This document shows positions 19,151 to 27,615 of a DNA stretch of 40,374 nt, piece by piece (positions within the stretch are counted from its first letter, which is position 1; every line of letters begins with the position of its first letter). Both the position numbers and the translations under genes were made by a program. Where the stretch lies: NCBI RefSeq assembly GCF_002761755.1, contig NZ_PEOG01000054.1:1-40374 (forward strand). Reading direction: 5' to 3'. The notes under the pieces are model-generated. The model was not told where the DNA came from and searched no databases. It saw only the letters and a program-made list of their open reading frames with translations. This DNA is from Roseateles chitinivorans. GTDB lineage: Bacteria; Pseudomonadota; Gammaproteobacteria; Burkholderiales; Burkholderiaceae_C.

Positions 19151-19212
19151 TTCGCGCCCGCTGTCAGGCCTTCGCCCCGGCGCGACGGCCCGTCATGGCC
19201 GCTCGCCACGAT
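19151..19212 (+). promoter_or_regulatory. PIP box and -10 for the putative effector at 19232
   Basis: TTCGC (19151-19155)-N15-TTCGC (19171-19175), then after 31 bases CACGAT (19207-19212), matching YANNNT. The predicted start of transcription lies just before the ATG at 19232. This rules out the upstream in-frame ATG at 19016 for this promoter. Confidence 0.85.
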
Positions 19213-19231
19213 CGGGAGGAAGGAGCAGTCC

Positions 19232-22200
19232 ATGTCCTTCACCACTCGAATCGCGCGTCATCTCGGTCTCTCTCGTGTCGGCGTCGACACGCCGCTCTCC
19301 CAGGAACAGCGCACCCCGCTCCTGCCCAGCACGGCGATCCGCCCGCTGGATGCCCCGCCGGCACGGCCGCAGCCGGACAGCGCCGCGGCGCCACGCGCCG
19401 CCCTGCCGGCCCGGTCGGTCGAAGCCGGCGACACCGCCGCGGCCGCCGTGTCGCAGCCCGAGCCGCCGTCACGCACCGCGCCCACCGGCGCGGTGCTGCT
19501 GGACACGATGCGCATCGACCGGCCGGATCTGGCCCCGCTGATCGCGACGCTGTTCCCTCGCGACGGCGCGATGCCGGAAGACCTGGCACGGTTGGCCGGC
19601 CAGCTGTCGCGGCTGGACCTGTCCGGCGTGCCGCCGACGCCCGACCTGCCTTCCGCGCCGGTGGTGCTGCTGACGCAGTCGCTGGCGGCGGCCTGCGAGG
19701 GCGACGCGCGGTTGGCGCTGGACGCCCTGGACTCGCTGGCCGCGCTCGACGCGCAGGCGGAACTGATCGCGGCCTGGCAGGCCGGCGCGAACCGGACGTC
19801 GGCGGGCTCGCCGCTGCTGTCCGCGTCGCCGTCGCCATCGGCCGCGCTGCTCGGCAGTCCCGGCCGGCTCACCGACGTCGGCCGTCGCCGGCGCCAGGAC
19901 GGGCTGCGCAACAACCGGCTGGGCTGGGGACCGATGCTGATCGAGCACGCGGCGGCGGACGAGTTGGCCGCCCGGCAGGCCGCGTGGCGGACGTCCTCCG
20001 CGCTGGGCGGCACGCCGGCCGGCATGGACGTGCTGATGGCGGTCACCGCGCGCCCGGTCGATCCCGCGCGGCGGCGCGATTTCGCGCTGCTGCTGAAGGC
20101 GTCCGAAGGCGCGCCGCGCGCGCTCGATCACCACGGCGATCCGACGGCGCTGCTGCGTGATCCGACCGCGCTGCGGACGCTCACCGGCGAGGCGGTCTTC
20201 TGTGCCGCCGCGCGGATGGCGGGCGACGTGGCAGCCTCGACGCCGCATCGATGGGCGCTCGCGGCGGTGCGCAACGACCTGCACGAGACCGGTCCGGGCA
20301 CGCGCTTCGCGGCGCTTGACGCGCGGCTGATGAAGATGGGCCGCTGGATCGACCGTGCCGCACCGCGCGGCGCGCTGCGCCCGCGCAATCCGTTGATCGG
20401 CAAGTCGCCGTTCCGCGCGCTGCGGCACGGCGTGCAGGGCGTGGAGCGCGGGCCGGCCGCACGTCATCGCCAGGCGCGGGAGCAGGCGCTGACCGAAGCC
20501 GCGAGCGCGCTGCGGGATGGGCTGCTTCGGGCGGCGGCGGGCCGGTCCACCGGCCCGGCCGCGGTGCCGGCCCATCTGTTGCGCGCCGCGGTCCTGTCGC
20601 ACTGCCTGGAGGACGCCCGCCCATCCTTCGAGCGCATGGGCTTCGATGCCGATGCGCGCACGGCGATCGCGGAGCGGCTGGCGCGGCTGATGCTGTCGGA
20701 AGCCGCCGCCGCGGATCCGCCGGTGCTGGGCGCCCTCGCCCGCCGGCTCGGCGAGTTGCCCGAGCTGAAGGCGCTCGCCGCGTTGCGCCTGGATTCGGCG
20801 GCGCTGAGCGCCTGGGTATCGGACGCACGCGCGGACACCGCCAGCGCGACCTCGGGACCCTCGGCGTCCCCGCTGCTCACCGCGTCGGCCGCGCTCGCCC
20901 GTGCCGAGGACGAGGCCAACGGCCGCGACACGCGCATGAAGTCGATCGACCGCGAAACGCTGCGGACCGCGCTCAAGGACATCGTCGCCAACATCGAAGG
21001 CTCCTCGCGGCTGCGGTTGACCGGCGGCGGCATCGCCGGCGTCGGGCTGCGGCAGATCACGGCGTCGATCAGCGCGGTGGCCGCGGCCCTGTTCGTGCGC
21101 GGACGGGTCGACGCACGCGCCCAGGGCGCTCGGCACGCGGTCTTCGAGATCGCCATGCCGCCCTACGACATGGAAATCGTGCTGGGCACGCAGCGCCAGG
21201 CCACGCGCCAGGTGGGACTGGGTGCGAGCGTGGGACCGGACCTGGGCCTGTTCAAGATCGGCGGCAACGTCGACGCGCTGCTCTACGGTCACGACCGGTC
21301 CGAGCTCCAGGGCCTGTCGCTGCGCCTGCCGCGCGTCGGCCGGCCGGTGTCCGAGCTGCGCGCGGAGTTCTCGCGCCTGATCGACCGGCTCATCGACCAC
21401 GGCGCCGGCGGAGCCGCCCGCAACCCGGGCGATCCATCGCTGCTGCGCGAACTGCTGCAGGAGTTCCCGGATCTGACCGTCAACCAGATCGGCGATGCGG
21501 GCGACGCGCGCCGGCGACACGGCCTGGGCGCCGACGTCACCGCGTCGCTGGGCCGGTGGCGGCTCAAGGCGACGGCCAGCGCCGGCGGCTATGTCGAGAC
21601 GCAACGCGACGTCACCCGCCGCTACGGCGACGCCAGCGGCGCGATGCGCGTCGAGCGCCGCATCGACGGCCACGCCAGCCGCGCCGGCGTCGCGCTGCGG
21701 GCCTCGCTGGGCGTGTCGCAGACGGTGGCCGGCTCGGTCGGCGATGCCGGCAAGGCCGACCTCACGATGGGCGCGCTGCAGGCCGGCATCGGCGCGGAGC
21801 GCGTCCTGGGCGGCGTGTTCGAGCGGCGGGAGGCCGTCTACGAGGACGGCCGCCTGCATCCGCTGTCCTTCGTCGAGACCGAGTACCAGGACCTCGACGC
21901 CTTCGCCAAGCAGGTGAAGCCGCAACTCGGCGACTGGGTGGCGGCCGGCGCGGACCGTCAGCGGCTGGAACAGCTGGTGGCCGACATCCAGCGCCATGCC
22001 AGTCCGAACCACAGCGCCGCGGCGCGGGTGGTGGTCGGGACGGCGATGCGATTGCGCGACGATGCCTACCGCTCCGCGATCGCGCTGTGCGAGCGACAGC
22101 CCGGCGGCCTGCCGGCGGAAGTGGCCGCGCTGGAACGCGCGGTCGAGTCGCAGTGGCGAGATCCCGCGGCGATGCGGCCTTACTCGATGCGCTCCTACGA

Positions 22201-22312
22201 GCGCAACCTGGCGCAGCGCACGCACGGGCTGGACCTGGTCGTCCAGATCGGCAGCGTGACCGCGGCCGAGGCCTCGCACATCGATGCGCGACTGGACGTG
22301 CCGGCGCGCTGA
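19232..22312 (+). CDS. Large putative type III effector (1026 aa), unknown family, related to the 1266-aa protein at 33023
   Basis: I do not recognise a named family with certainty. The N terminus (about 110 residues) is Ser/Thr/Pro/Ala-rich and disordered-looking, typical of T3SS substrates. A helical middle follows, containing 'AAWRTSSALGG' and 'AVRNDLHETGPGTRF' (about residue 345). The C-terminal half from about residue 588 ('SSRLRLTGGGIAGVG') has long alternating strands such as 'HAVFEIAMPPYDMEIVLGT' and 'LQGLSLRLPR', suggesting a beta-barrel or large beta-sheet. The same order of motifs occurs in the protein at 33023-36823, so the two are probably divergent relatives. The start at 19232 follows GGAGGAAGGAG and a PIP box. 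The RipA/AWR family (similar length, one AWR tripeptide) and AvrE-like pore effectors are possible relatives, unproven. Confidence 0.65.
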   Translation: MSFTTRIARHLGLSRVGVDTPLSQEQRTPLLPSTAIRPLDAPPARPQPDSAAAPRAALPARSVEAGDTAAAAVSQPEPPSRTAPTGAVLLDTMRIDRPDLAPLIATLFPRDGAMPEDLARLAGQLSRLDLSGVPPTPDLPSAPVVLLTQSLAAACEGDARLALDALDSLAALDAQAELIAAWQAGANRTSAGSPLLSASPSPSAALLGSPGRLTDVGRRRRQDGLRNNRLGWGPMLIEHAAADELAARQAAWRTSSALGGTPAGMDVLMAVTARPVDPARRRDFALLLKASEGAPRALDHHGDPTALLRDPTALRTLTGEAVFCAAARMAGDVAASTPHRWALAAVRNDLHETGPGTRFAALDARLMKMGRWIDRAAPRGALRPRNPLIGKSPFRALRHGVQGVERGPAARHRQAREQALTEAASALRDGLLRAAAGRSTGPAAVPAHLLRAAVLSHCLEDARPSFERMGFDADARTAIAERLARLMLSEAAAADPPVLGALARRLGELPELKALAALRLDSAALSAWVSDARADTASATSGPSASPLLTASAALARAEDEANGRDTRMKSIDRETLRTALKDIVANIEGSSRLRLTGGGIAGVGLRQITASISAVAAALFVRGRVDARAQGARHAVFEIAMPPYDMEIVLGTQRQATRQVGLGASVGPDLGLFKIGGNVDALLYGHDRSELQGLSLRLPRVGRPVSELRAEFSRLIDRLIDHGAGGAARNPGDPSLLRELLQEFPDLTVNQIGDAGDARRRHGLGADVTASLGRWRLKATASAGGYVETQRDVTRRYGDASGAMRVERRIDGHASRAGVALRASLGVSQTVAGSVGDAGKADLTMGALQAGIGAERVLGGVFERREAVYEDGRLHPLSFVETEYQDLDAFAKQVKPQLGDWVAAGADRQRLEQLVADIQRHASPNHSAAARVVVGTAMRLRDDAYRSAIALCERQPGGLPAEVAALERAVESQWRDPAAMRPYSMRSYERNLAQRTHGLDLVVQIGSVTAAEASHIDARLDVPAR

Positions 22313-22422
22313 GCGCCACGCCTCGCTCGGCGAAGGCCGGCGCCAGGCGCCAGGCGCCGCGCGATCGCGACGTGGACGCGACGTGCGCGTGACCTGGTCG
22401 AGTGCGGCCGAGGCGTGATCGC

Positions 22423-22451
22423 AAGCGCCCCGGCATCTGGCCGGGACGCTT
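22423..22451. terminator. Hairpin between convergent effector and hrpW genes
   Basis: AAGCGCCCCGGC (22423-22434) and GCCGGGACGCTT (22440-22451) form a 12-bp stem with one mismatch in the short space between two convergent stops. No strong U-run is present on either strand, so it is at best a weak terminator for one or both genes. Confidence 0.45.
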
Positions 22452-22456
22452 GGTCG

Positions 22457-23932
22457 TCAGCCGCTGTAGGGCTTGTAGTCCCAGGCGCCGACGCCCTGCA
22501 CGTCGGCCGTCGCGGGCGCGAGCACCTTGTGCGGCGTGTTCTCGATCACCACATCGGACCCGATGTTGATCTTGGCGTCCTTGGCATCGCTGCGCACCAC
22601 GGCCTCGTCGCCGTTGCGGAAGACCGAGTTGCGGATGTCGATGCTGATCGGGAAGTCATGGCCGCCGTTGGTGCGCACCGCCTTGCCGAAGCCGTCGGCG
22701 GTGAAGCCGTCGATCGACAGCGAGCCCGGTGCATTGATCTGGAAGATCTTGTCGGTCGCCGCGTAGGCGCCGCCGCCGATCACGTGGACGTGGCCCGGAC
22801 CCTTCATCGTCATCGCGTCCTCGCCGACGTCCTTCCACCAGACGTTCTTCAGGGTCGCGTCGCCGCGGGCGTGGATGCCGTCGCCGCCGGCGACCTGCAC
22901 GTTCTCCAGCTTCGCACCGGGTTCGAGGATGAACACCGGCTTCTGGGTTTCGCTCTGGCCGCCGTCGCCCAGTGAGGGGCCGGCCTGGTAGAGCTTGCCC
23001 TCGCCGTCGAAGGTCTGGCCGGCCTTGACCACGATGGGCTCGTTCACGATGACCTTGCCGGTCGCCGGCGGGATCTCGGTCGGCTTGCCCGCGCCCGTGG
23101 TCGGTGCGGATCCGGAAGGCGCGGACGGCGAGGACGGCGAGGACGGCGAGGACGGAGATGGCGGCGCGGACGGCGTGCTCGGCGCCGACGGCGCGGGTGG
23201 GCTGGCCGGCGCCGACGGTGCGCTCGGCGAGGACGGCCCGGACGACGGCGTCGAAGGGGCCGAGGAAGTCGACGGCGTGCTCGGCGGCGACGACCCGGGC
23301 GAGGAGAAGGGATCGGACTCCGGCGAGGAAGGCATCGAGGGGATCGAGGGCAGCGAAGGGCTCGGCGGCGCCGAGGGCGCCGACGAGAACGGCGAGCCGC
23401 CGGGGCCACCCGCGCCCGGGCCCATCGATGGGCCACCCATGCCCCCCATGCCGCCGAAAGGCGAGCCGCCACCGCCACCGCCCGCTCCGCTGCTGAAGCC
23501 CCCTCCGCCACCGCTGCCGCCGCCGAACTGGTTGGCCAACTGATTGGCGGCACTGGTGGGCTGCAGGCCGTTCTGCGCGAGCGACTGCAGCAGCGGCAGC
23601 AAGGCCTGCAGCAACTGGAGGATGCTGTTGATCAGCGCGAGCTGGCCGGCCTGCGGGTTGTTGCCCGCGGTGCCAGGGCCCATCGGCCCCGACGGGCCGG
23701 CGGTCGATCCGGGGCCGGCGGCGGTATCGGGCCAGGGGTTGCCGCCGCCCTGCTGCGGCTGGGCGGCGGCCATGAGGCTAGAGACCAGCATGGCCATCAG
23801 CTGCTGGCCGGGCGACCCACCGCTGGCAGGCCCTTGCGGCTGCGCGGCGGGCGCGTTGAGGAACTGGCTGTAGAGGTCGAGCGCCGACGGACGCTGCGCG
23901 GACGAAGGGCGATCGATGGCATCGATGGACAT
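22457..23932 (-). CDS. hrpW: HrpW: harpin / pectate-lyase (PL3) fusion, T3SS-secreted helper
   Basis: A 491-residue protein with the HrpW plan. The N-terminal harpin-like part has hydrophobic helix-forming 'LALINSILQLLQALLPLLQSL' (in two pieces, about 95-117). A Gly-rich block follows, then a roughly 100-residue Ser/Pro/Ala linker, then a pectate-lyase family 3 domain from about residue 288 ('VIVNEPIVVKAGQTFDGEG'). The canonical segment 'DGIHARGDATLKNVWWKDVG' and then 'GEDAMTMKG' (about 369-378) keeps the catalytic-type Lys, and 'FGKAVRTNGG' keeps the Arg. Known HrpW proteins are secreted by plant-pathogen T3SSs, bind pectate and assist translocation. The start at 23932 follows AGGAG, and a PIP box lies at 24026-24050. 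No cysteines are seen, as in other harpins. Confidence 0.88.
   Translation of the reverse strand: MSIDAIDRPSSAQRPSALDLYSQFLNAPAAQPQGPASGGSPGQQLMAMLVSSLMAAAQPQQGGGNPWPDTAAGPGSTAGPSGPMGPGTAGNNPQAGQLALINSILQLLQALLPLLQSLAQNGLQPTSAANQLANQFGGGSGGGGGFSSGAGGGGGGSPFGGMGGMGGPSMGPGAGGPGGSPFSSAPSAPPSPSLPSIPSMPSSPESDPFSSPGSSPPSTPSTSSAPSTPSSGPSSPSAPSAPASPPAPSAPSTPSAPPSPSSPSSPSSPSAPSGSAPTTGAGKPTEIPPATGKVIVNEPIVVKAGQTFDGEGKLYQAGPSLGDGGQSETQKPVFILEPGAKLENVQVAGGDGIHARGDATLKNVWWKDVGEDAMTMKGPGHVHVIGGGAYAATDKIFQINAPGSLSIDGFTADGFGKAVRTNGGHDFPISIDIRNSVFRNGDEAVVRSDAKDAKINIGSDVVIENTPHKVLAPATADVQGVGAWDYKPYSG
23127..23153. repeat. Nine-base tandem repeat, three GGCGAGGAC units
   Basis: Three perfect copies, with partial copies on each side. 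On the minus strand they encode Ser-Ser-Pro units in the HrpW linker. The unit length keeps the frame, so linker length can vary between strains. Confidence 0.85.
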
Positions 23933-23988
23933 GGCTGCTCCTGGATAGGGCCGGGATGGCGCGGTGCGCCGCGTGTGATCGATTGGTG

Positions 23989-24050
23989 AGGGTAGGCATC
24001 GCCCTGCGCCCGGAACGCCCCTGGGCGAAGCGACGTGCCCGGCCGCGAAG
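23989..24050 (-). promoter_or_regulatory. PIP box and -10 for hrpW
   Basis: On the minus strand TTCGC (24050-24046)-N15-TTCGC (24030-24026), then after 31 bases TACCCT (23994-23989), matching YANNNT. It lies 57 bases before the hrpW start. Confidence 0.87.
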
Positions 24051-24076
24051 CGTCGCGGGGGCCAGGCCTTGCTTCC

Positions 24077-24138
24077 TTCGCGCGCCGGCGCCGCGCTTCG
24101 CGACACGCGTCGCGACGGGTCGCGGTCCTTCCTAGATT
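24077..24138 (+). promoter_or_regulatory. PIP box and -10 for the GNAT acetyltransferase
   Basis: TTCGC (24077-24081)-N15-TTCGC (24097-24101), then after 31 bases TAGATT (24133-24138), the same hexamer and spacing as the sctU promoter at 36993-37054. Its presence puts the acetyltransferase in the Hrp regulon. Confidence 0.87.
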
Positions 24139-24170
24139 GCGGTCCTCCAAGACTTCAGCGCCGAACCGCC

Positions 24171-24809
24171 ATGCCCGCGACGACCGATGTCCTGCCCGCC
24201 TCCATCGCGTTCACCGTCGCCCTGGCGGCGATCACGGGCGAGCCGCTCGTCGCGGGCGCGGCGGCGATCGCGATCCGTCCGGCGCTGGACGGCGACCTCG
24301 CGGCCATCACCCGGATCTACAACGAGTCGCTGCCGCCATTGCCGGCGCCGCTGCCCGGCCTCGACGCGCGCGCCGGCGGCCGGCCGGTGCTCGGCAGCTG
24401 CCTGCCGCAGCTGCCGGCCGACGGTCTCGCGAACTGGATGGCGTCGCACCGCGCCAATGGCCGTCCACTGTGGGTCGCGCAGGCTGGCGTGGAAGTCGTG
24501 GGATGGCTGAGCCTGCTCGGCTTCGCCGACCGGCCCGCCTGCATGCCGGCGGCGGAGGTCGCGATCTACATCGCCAGCGGCTGGCGCGGCTGCGGCATCG
24601 GCCGGCGCCTGCTGTCCCATGCGCAGGCCGAGGCACCGCTGTGGCACATCGACCGGCTGATGGCCTTCATCTGGCACGACAACGCGGCCAGCCTGGCGCT
24701 GTTCCGCGCCCAGGGCTTCAGCGCCTGGGGTCGCCTGCCGGGCATCGTGTGGGCCGACGCGAAGATCCGGGACATGGTGATCCTCGGGCGAGTGCTGGGT
24801 GCGGATTGA
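24171..24809 (+). CDS. GNAT N-acetyltransferase, PAT-like, in the Hrp regulon (candidate effector)
   Basis: A 212-residue protein whose GNAT domain begins near residue 33 ('AIAIRPALDGDLAAITRIYN'). It has the acetyl-CoA loop in 'VAIYIASGWRGCGIGRRLL' (motif R-x-x-G-x-G/A seen as RGCGIG), and the C-terminal 'FIWHDNAASLALFRAQGF' and 'GIVWADAKIRDMVILGRVLG' typical of phosphinothricin-acetyltransferase-like enzymes. The 32 residues before the domain are uncharged at first, Ala/Thr/Ser-rich and absent from ordinary PAT proteins; they could be a type III secretion signal. The start at 24171 is fixed by the promoter (-10 at 24133-24138), which excludes the in-frame ATG at 24069. It could acetylate a plant or microbial small molecule or, if translocated, a host target. 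The substrate is unknown. Confidence 0.8.
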   Translation: MPATTDVLPASIAFTVALAAITGEPLVAGAAAIAIRPALDGDLAAITRIYNESLPPLPAPLPGLDARAGGRPVLGSCLPQLPADGLANWMASHRANGRPLWVAQAGVEVVGWLSLLGFADRPACMPAAEVAIYIASGWRGCGIGRRLLSHAQAEAPLWHIDRLMAFIWHDNAASLALFRAQGFSAWGRLPGIVWADAKIRDMVILGRVLGAD

Positions 24810-25347
24810 GCGCGCGCAGCGCCTGTGCCCGGCCCACGGCGCCGCCGGGCCGGGCCTGGGCTGGCGCCCCCCTTTGAAGCCACTTGACTGGCGCGCTGTC
24901 GCCGTACTGCATTCACCAGGCCTGCGACGCTTCCTTCATCGGGTCCAGCCGGCAAGCCTGCGCCGTGATCTCGTATTCGACGCGGAGCGACACCTTGGCA
25001 TGAACGGTTCGGGAGACCAGCCAGTCCGCATGAAGCTCTCGCAGTCGAGCGGTCAGCATGTGCTGCGTCATGGGCAGTCCAATCTGCGTCCGACGTCGCC
25101 CGCTTGGGCGCGCTACCTGCCGTTCTGGGGCCGGCAATCTGCTGGAACGCATGTGACGGGTGGTAGGCGGCCTGCTGATGCTGATGCTGTCGCGCGTGGT
25201 GCCGCCGCTCTACCGGAAATCCGACTTCGAGAGCTGCTCAACGCACCGCGGACCAAAGAAATTGTTTCGATCGACGCAAGCCGGGAGCGAAACGAGCACG
25301 CCACTGCGACACTGTGATCCGGGATATGGCGAAGACCTGAGGGAGAA
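24810..25347. other. Gene-poor stretch with a regulator remnant
   Basis: About 540 bases after the acetyltransferase. Apart from the decayed HxlR-type fragment on the minus strand, I see no gene, terminator or repeat of note. G+C content falls noticeably from about 25150 onward. Confidence 0.5.
24913..25152 (-). pseudogene. Remnant of an HxlR-family transcription regulator
   Basis: The minus-strand frame reads 'GLPMTQHMLTARLRELHADW', then 'LVSRTVHAKVSLRVEYEIT'. This is the recognisable second half of an HxlR winged helix (family pattern: ISQKMLTxxLRELExDGLVxRxVYxxxPPRVEYxLT). The upstream part is not HxlR-like, the normal helix ending GRSLLEPL is replaced by unrelated residues, and the length (79 codons) is well short of a full 110-130-residue regulator. 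It is best read as a broken gene; no target gene is left beside it. Confidence 0.6.
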
Positions 25348-26313
25348 ATGATGCTTCGAATGCGTATCGGTCTTGCGAGCTTTCTCGCGACCACGATCTC
25401 GATGCTATGGGCACCCGCCGCCCTCGGCATCACGCTCTCGAACATCGATGTTGTCGGCATCCAGGGTGCTGACAAGGAGCTCGTTCGCTCGACAACCCGG
25501 CTCGTCATCGGCAATCAATATGAGGCCCGGGATCCAGCGTTCGTCAGCGCTTGTCGACTGGTCCGAGAACAGTACCCGCGAGCCAGCGTCAGCTGCAACC
25601 TGATTGCCAGAGCGAACAACGAGGCCACCTATGCGATCGCGTTCTCGGCGGGCGGCTACACGCCTCGCTATGCGGGGACATGCGTGGATGGCAAAGGAAT
25701 TCCGGAAGCGCTCAATCGGGACATCGAAGCCTTCGAACGTGCGCGGCAATCGGTTTTCGATGAGACCGGGGGACGCAGCGGACGAGAATTCGTGGGCATC
25801 GATGGTTCTCTCGACTACCAAGACCCTCGTCTTCACGAAGCTCGAAACAAGCTCGTGAATGCCGTGGCCGAGGAACGTGCCGCGGTTGTCGACGCAGCCA
25901 GGCGATGCGATCCGGGCATCAAGGTGAAGGCCTTGGAGTTGCTTCAATACGCTGGAGCTCCAAAAACAGCCGTTGAGGCGGCGATGCCAGAGGCGACACA
26001 TCCGGATCCTGCGGTCAGGAATATCTCATTGCGACTGCTTGGAACTTTCGCCGGCTCGCTCGACTCGGCGTCCACGGAGCACGTTCTGAATATTGCTTGT
26101 GATGCGGTGCAGCGAGGCGGGTTCCTCGACGTCAACAAAGCGCTCGCGGTGATCGACGCACTGGAGGCGAAGGCGGCAATGCAAGCGTTGAAGATTGACG
26201 CCGCCTGCAGGGCGGAGATCGTTCGACTCAGCGCGGAAAGCGATTCCCCTCAAATCGGGGGATTCGCGAATTCGATCATTCGTCAGCGCAAGGACAAGGG
26301 GGCGCCGACGTAA
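25348..26313 (+). CDS. Exported protein of unknown function
   Basis: A 321-residue protein I do not recognise. Residues 1-27 look like a Sec signal peptide (basic start, hydrophobic 'IGLASFLATTISMLWAPAALG'). The mature part has a Cys-containing first domain ('FVSACRLVREQYPRASVSCN', 'AGTCVDGKG'). From about residue 180 there is a helical repeat region resembling HEAT-type repeats ('HPDPAVRNISLRLLGTFAG'). It would act in the periplasm or outside. GGGAG (25341-25345) is better spaced from the ATG at 25351 than from the one at 25348, so the true start may be one codon later. Base composition is visibly lower in G+C than its neighbours, and no PIP box is seen upstream. This suggests recent acquisition and no link to the T3SS. 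Confidence 0.6.
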   Translation: MMLRMRIGLASFLATTISMLWAPAALGITLSNIDVVGIQGADKELVRSTTRLVIGNQYEARDPAFVSACRLVREQYPRASVSCNLIARANNEATYAIAFSAGGYTPRYAGTCVDGKGIPEALNRDIEAFERARQSVFDETGGRSGREFVGIDGSLDYQDPRLHEARNKLVNAVAEERAAVVDAARRCDPGIKVKALELLQYAGAPKTAVEAAMPEATHPDPAVRNISLRLLGTFAGSLDSASTEHVLNIACDAVQRGGFLDVNKALAVIDALEAKAAMQALKIDAACRAEIVRLSAESDSPQIGGFANSIIRQRKDKGAPT

Positions 26314-26959
26314 GTCCGAGTGCTTTACGCCGCGCCCAACGGCGGTTCCAGCGCCGAAGCTGCCAGCCAACGCTATTCAGCTCAAACTGCTGCTGTTGGT
26401 GAGACCAGTCACTCAGTTCCAAGTCGCGAACGACCGAGATCAGCATGCTGCAGTCGGCCGCCATGCAGCGGCACGGTCGCCTGAGCCAGTTCTACCGCCG
26501 GTTAACGTCCGATCCTTCCTCTGACGTTCAAGGCTCACCGCTTGTCACGACGCTTCATCGCAGCAAGTTTCGAGTTCACAGCAATAGGAACGACCCGCAC
26601 GTTATTGCCGTGGAGCCTTCGGGGGGGCGGACTACACGCCGCTCCCAGGCGAACCCCGGAGGTCATTGCAATCCGCGAAGAGGTCGCCCCGTCGTTTGAA
26701 CTTGTGGCGTGAGACGAGTCCTCACAGCCGTACTGCAACGACGCACCCACCTGCTAGGTAACGCAGAACGGGACCGCCATTCTTGTGGCCACGACAGCCC
26801 GCGGACGCATCGAACACCGGCCCTCTCCGCGCCTGAAGTCACGGCGGCTCGGCCGCAAGAGCCAACATTGGTAGGGCAGAATGCGTCGCCCCACCCCGGG
26901 CGTACCACACGCCCGTTCGTCTGGATTCAGCCCGCCTGACACTTCAACAATCGCCTCGC
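26314..26959. other. Non-coding stretch, nothing recognised
   Basis: About 650 bases of comparatively AT-rich sequence. Open frames on both strands are short and have no recognisable similarity or ribosome binding site. No transposase remnant, attC site or tRNA was seen. It may be decayed sequence from the same acquisition as the gene at 25348. Confidence 0.45.
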
Positions 26960-27571
26960 ATGTGCGTCCTCGACGTTCCCAGCCCCATCGACCTGAGACA
27001 GATGGTCGACGCCCGCGAGTGGGCCGATGAAGCGATGGTGAAGCGCCCGTGGCGGAGGGAATTCTTCGCGGAGTTCGCCGAGCAGCTCGTCGCCGGCTCC
27101 GCAGTCCGGGTGCTGGAGCTGGGCTCCGGCCCGGGCTTCCTCGCCAAATTCCTGCTCGACGCGCTCCCGCACATCGCCTACACGGCACTCGACTTCTCGC
27201 CAGCCATGCATGAGCTTGCTGCGGAGCGGATCGGCGCGGCGTACTCCCGCATCCGCTTCGTCGAGAGGAGCTTCCGCGAGCCCGCGTGGGTGGAGGACCT
27301 CGAGTTCTTCGATCACGTGGTCACGAACCAGGCGGTCCATGAGCTGCGCCACAAGCGCCACGCCCGCGCGCTTCATGAACAGGTTCGAGGTCTGCTGGCG
27401 CCGCAGGGGCGCTACCTCGTCTGCGATCACTTCGCCGGCCCTGGCGGGATGAAGAACGACCAGCTCTACATGACCATCGAAGAGCAGCGCATCGCGCTTC
27501 AGGAAGCCGGCTTCGCACGGGTCGAACCCCTGCTGCTCAAGCGCGGGCTGATGCTCTACGCGGCGTCCTGA
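26960..27571 (+). CDS. Class I SAM-dependent methyltransferase
   Basis: A 203-residue protein with a Rossmann-type methyltransferase domain. Motif I is 'VRVLELGSGPGFLAKFLL' (about 49-66) and the acidic residue of motif II is in 'AYTALDFSPAMHELAAERI'. Motif IV is 'FFDHVVTNQAVHEL' and post-motif 'LLAPQGRYLVCDHF'. This is the UbiE/methyltransferase-12 pattern for small-molecule substrates. The substrate cannot be told. An alternative start is the ATG at 27002 (MVDAREWADE). It stands alone, convergent with the alpha-galactosidase gene (44 bases between stops), and no PIP box precedes it. Confidence 0.8.
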   Translation: MCVLDVPSPIDLRQMVDAREWADEAMVKRPWRREFFAEFAEQLVAGSAVRVLELGSGPGFLAKFLLDALPHIAYTALDFSPAMHELAAERIGAAYSRIRFVERSFREPAWVEDLEFFDHVVTNQAVHELRHKRHARALHEQVRGLLAPQGRYLVCDHFAGPGGMKNDQLYMTIEEQRIALQEAGFARVEPLLLKRGLMLYAAS

Positions 27572-27615
27572 GAGGGCAAACCGCGTGCTCGGTCTCGCCG
27601 ACAGTCTTCAACTGA

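Noticed and set aside
26314..26959. Possible integron attC or cassette remnant, suggested by short GTTAAC and GCCCAAC-like motifs.
   Set aside because: No paired core sites with the required inverted structure could be drawn and no integrase is present.
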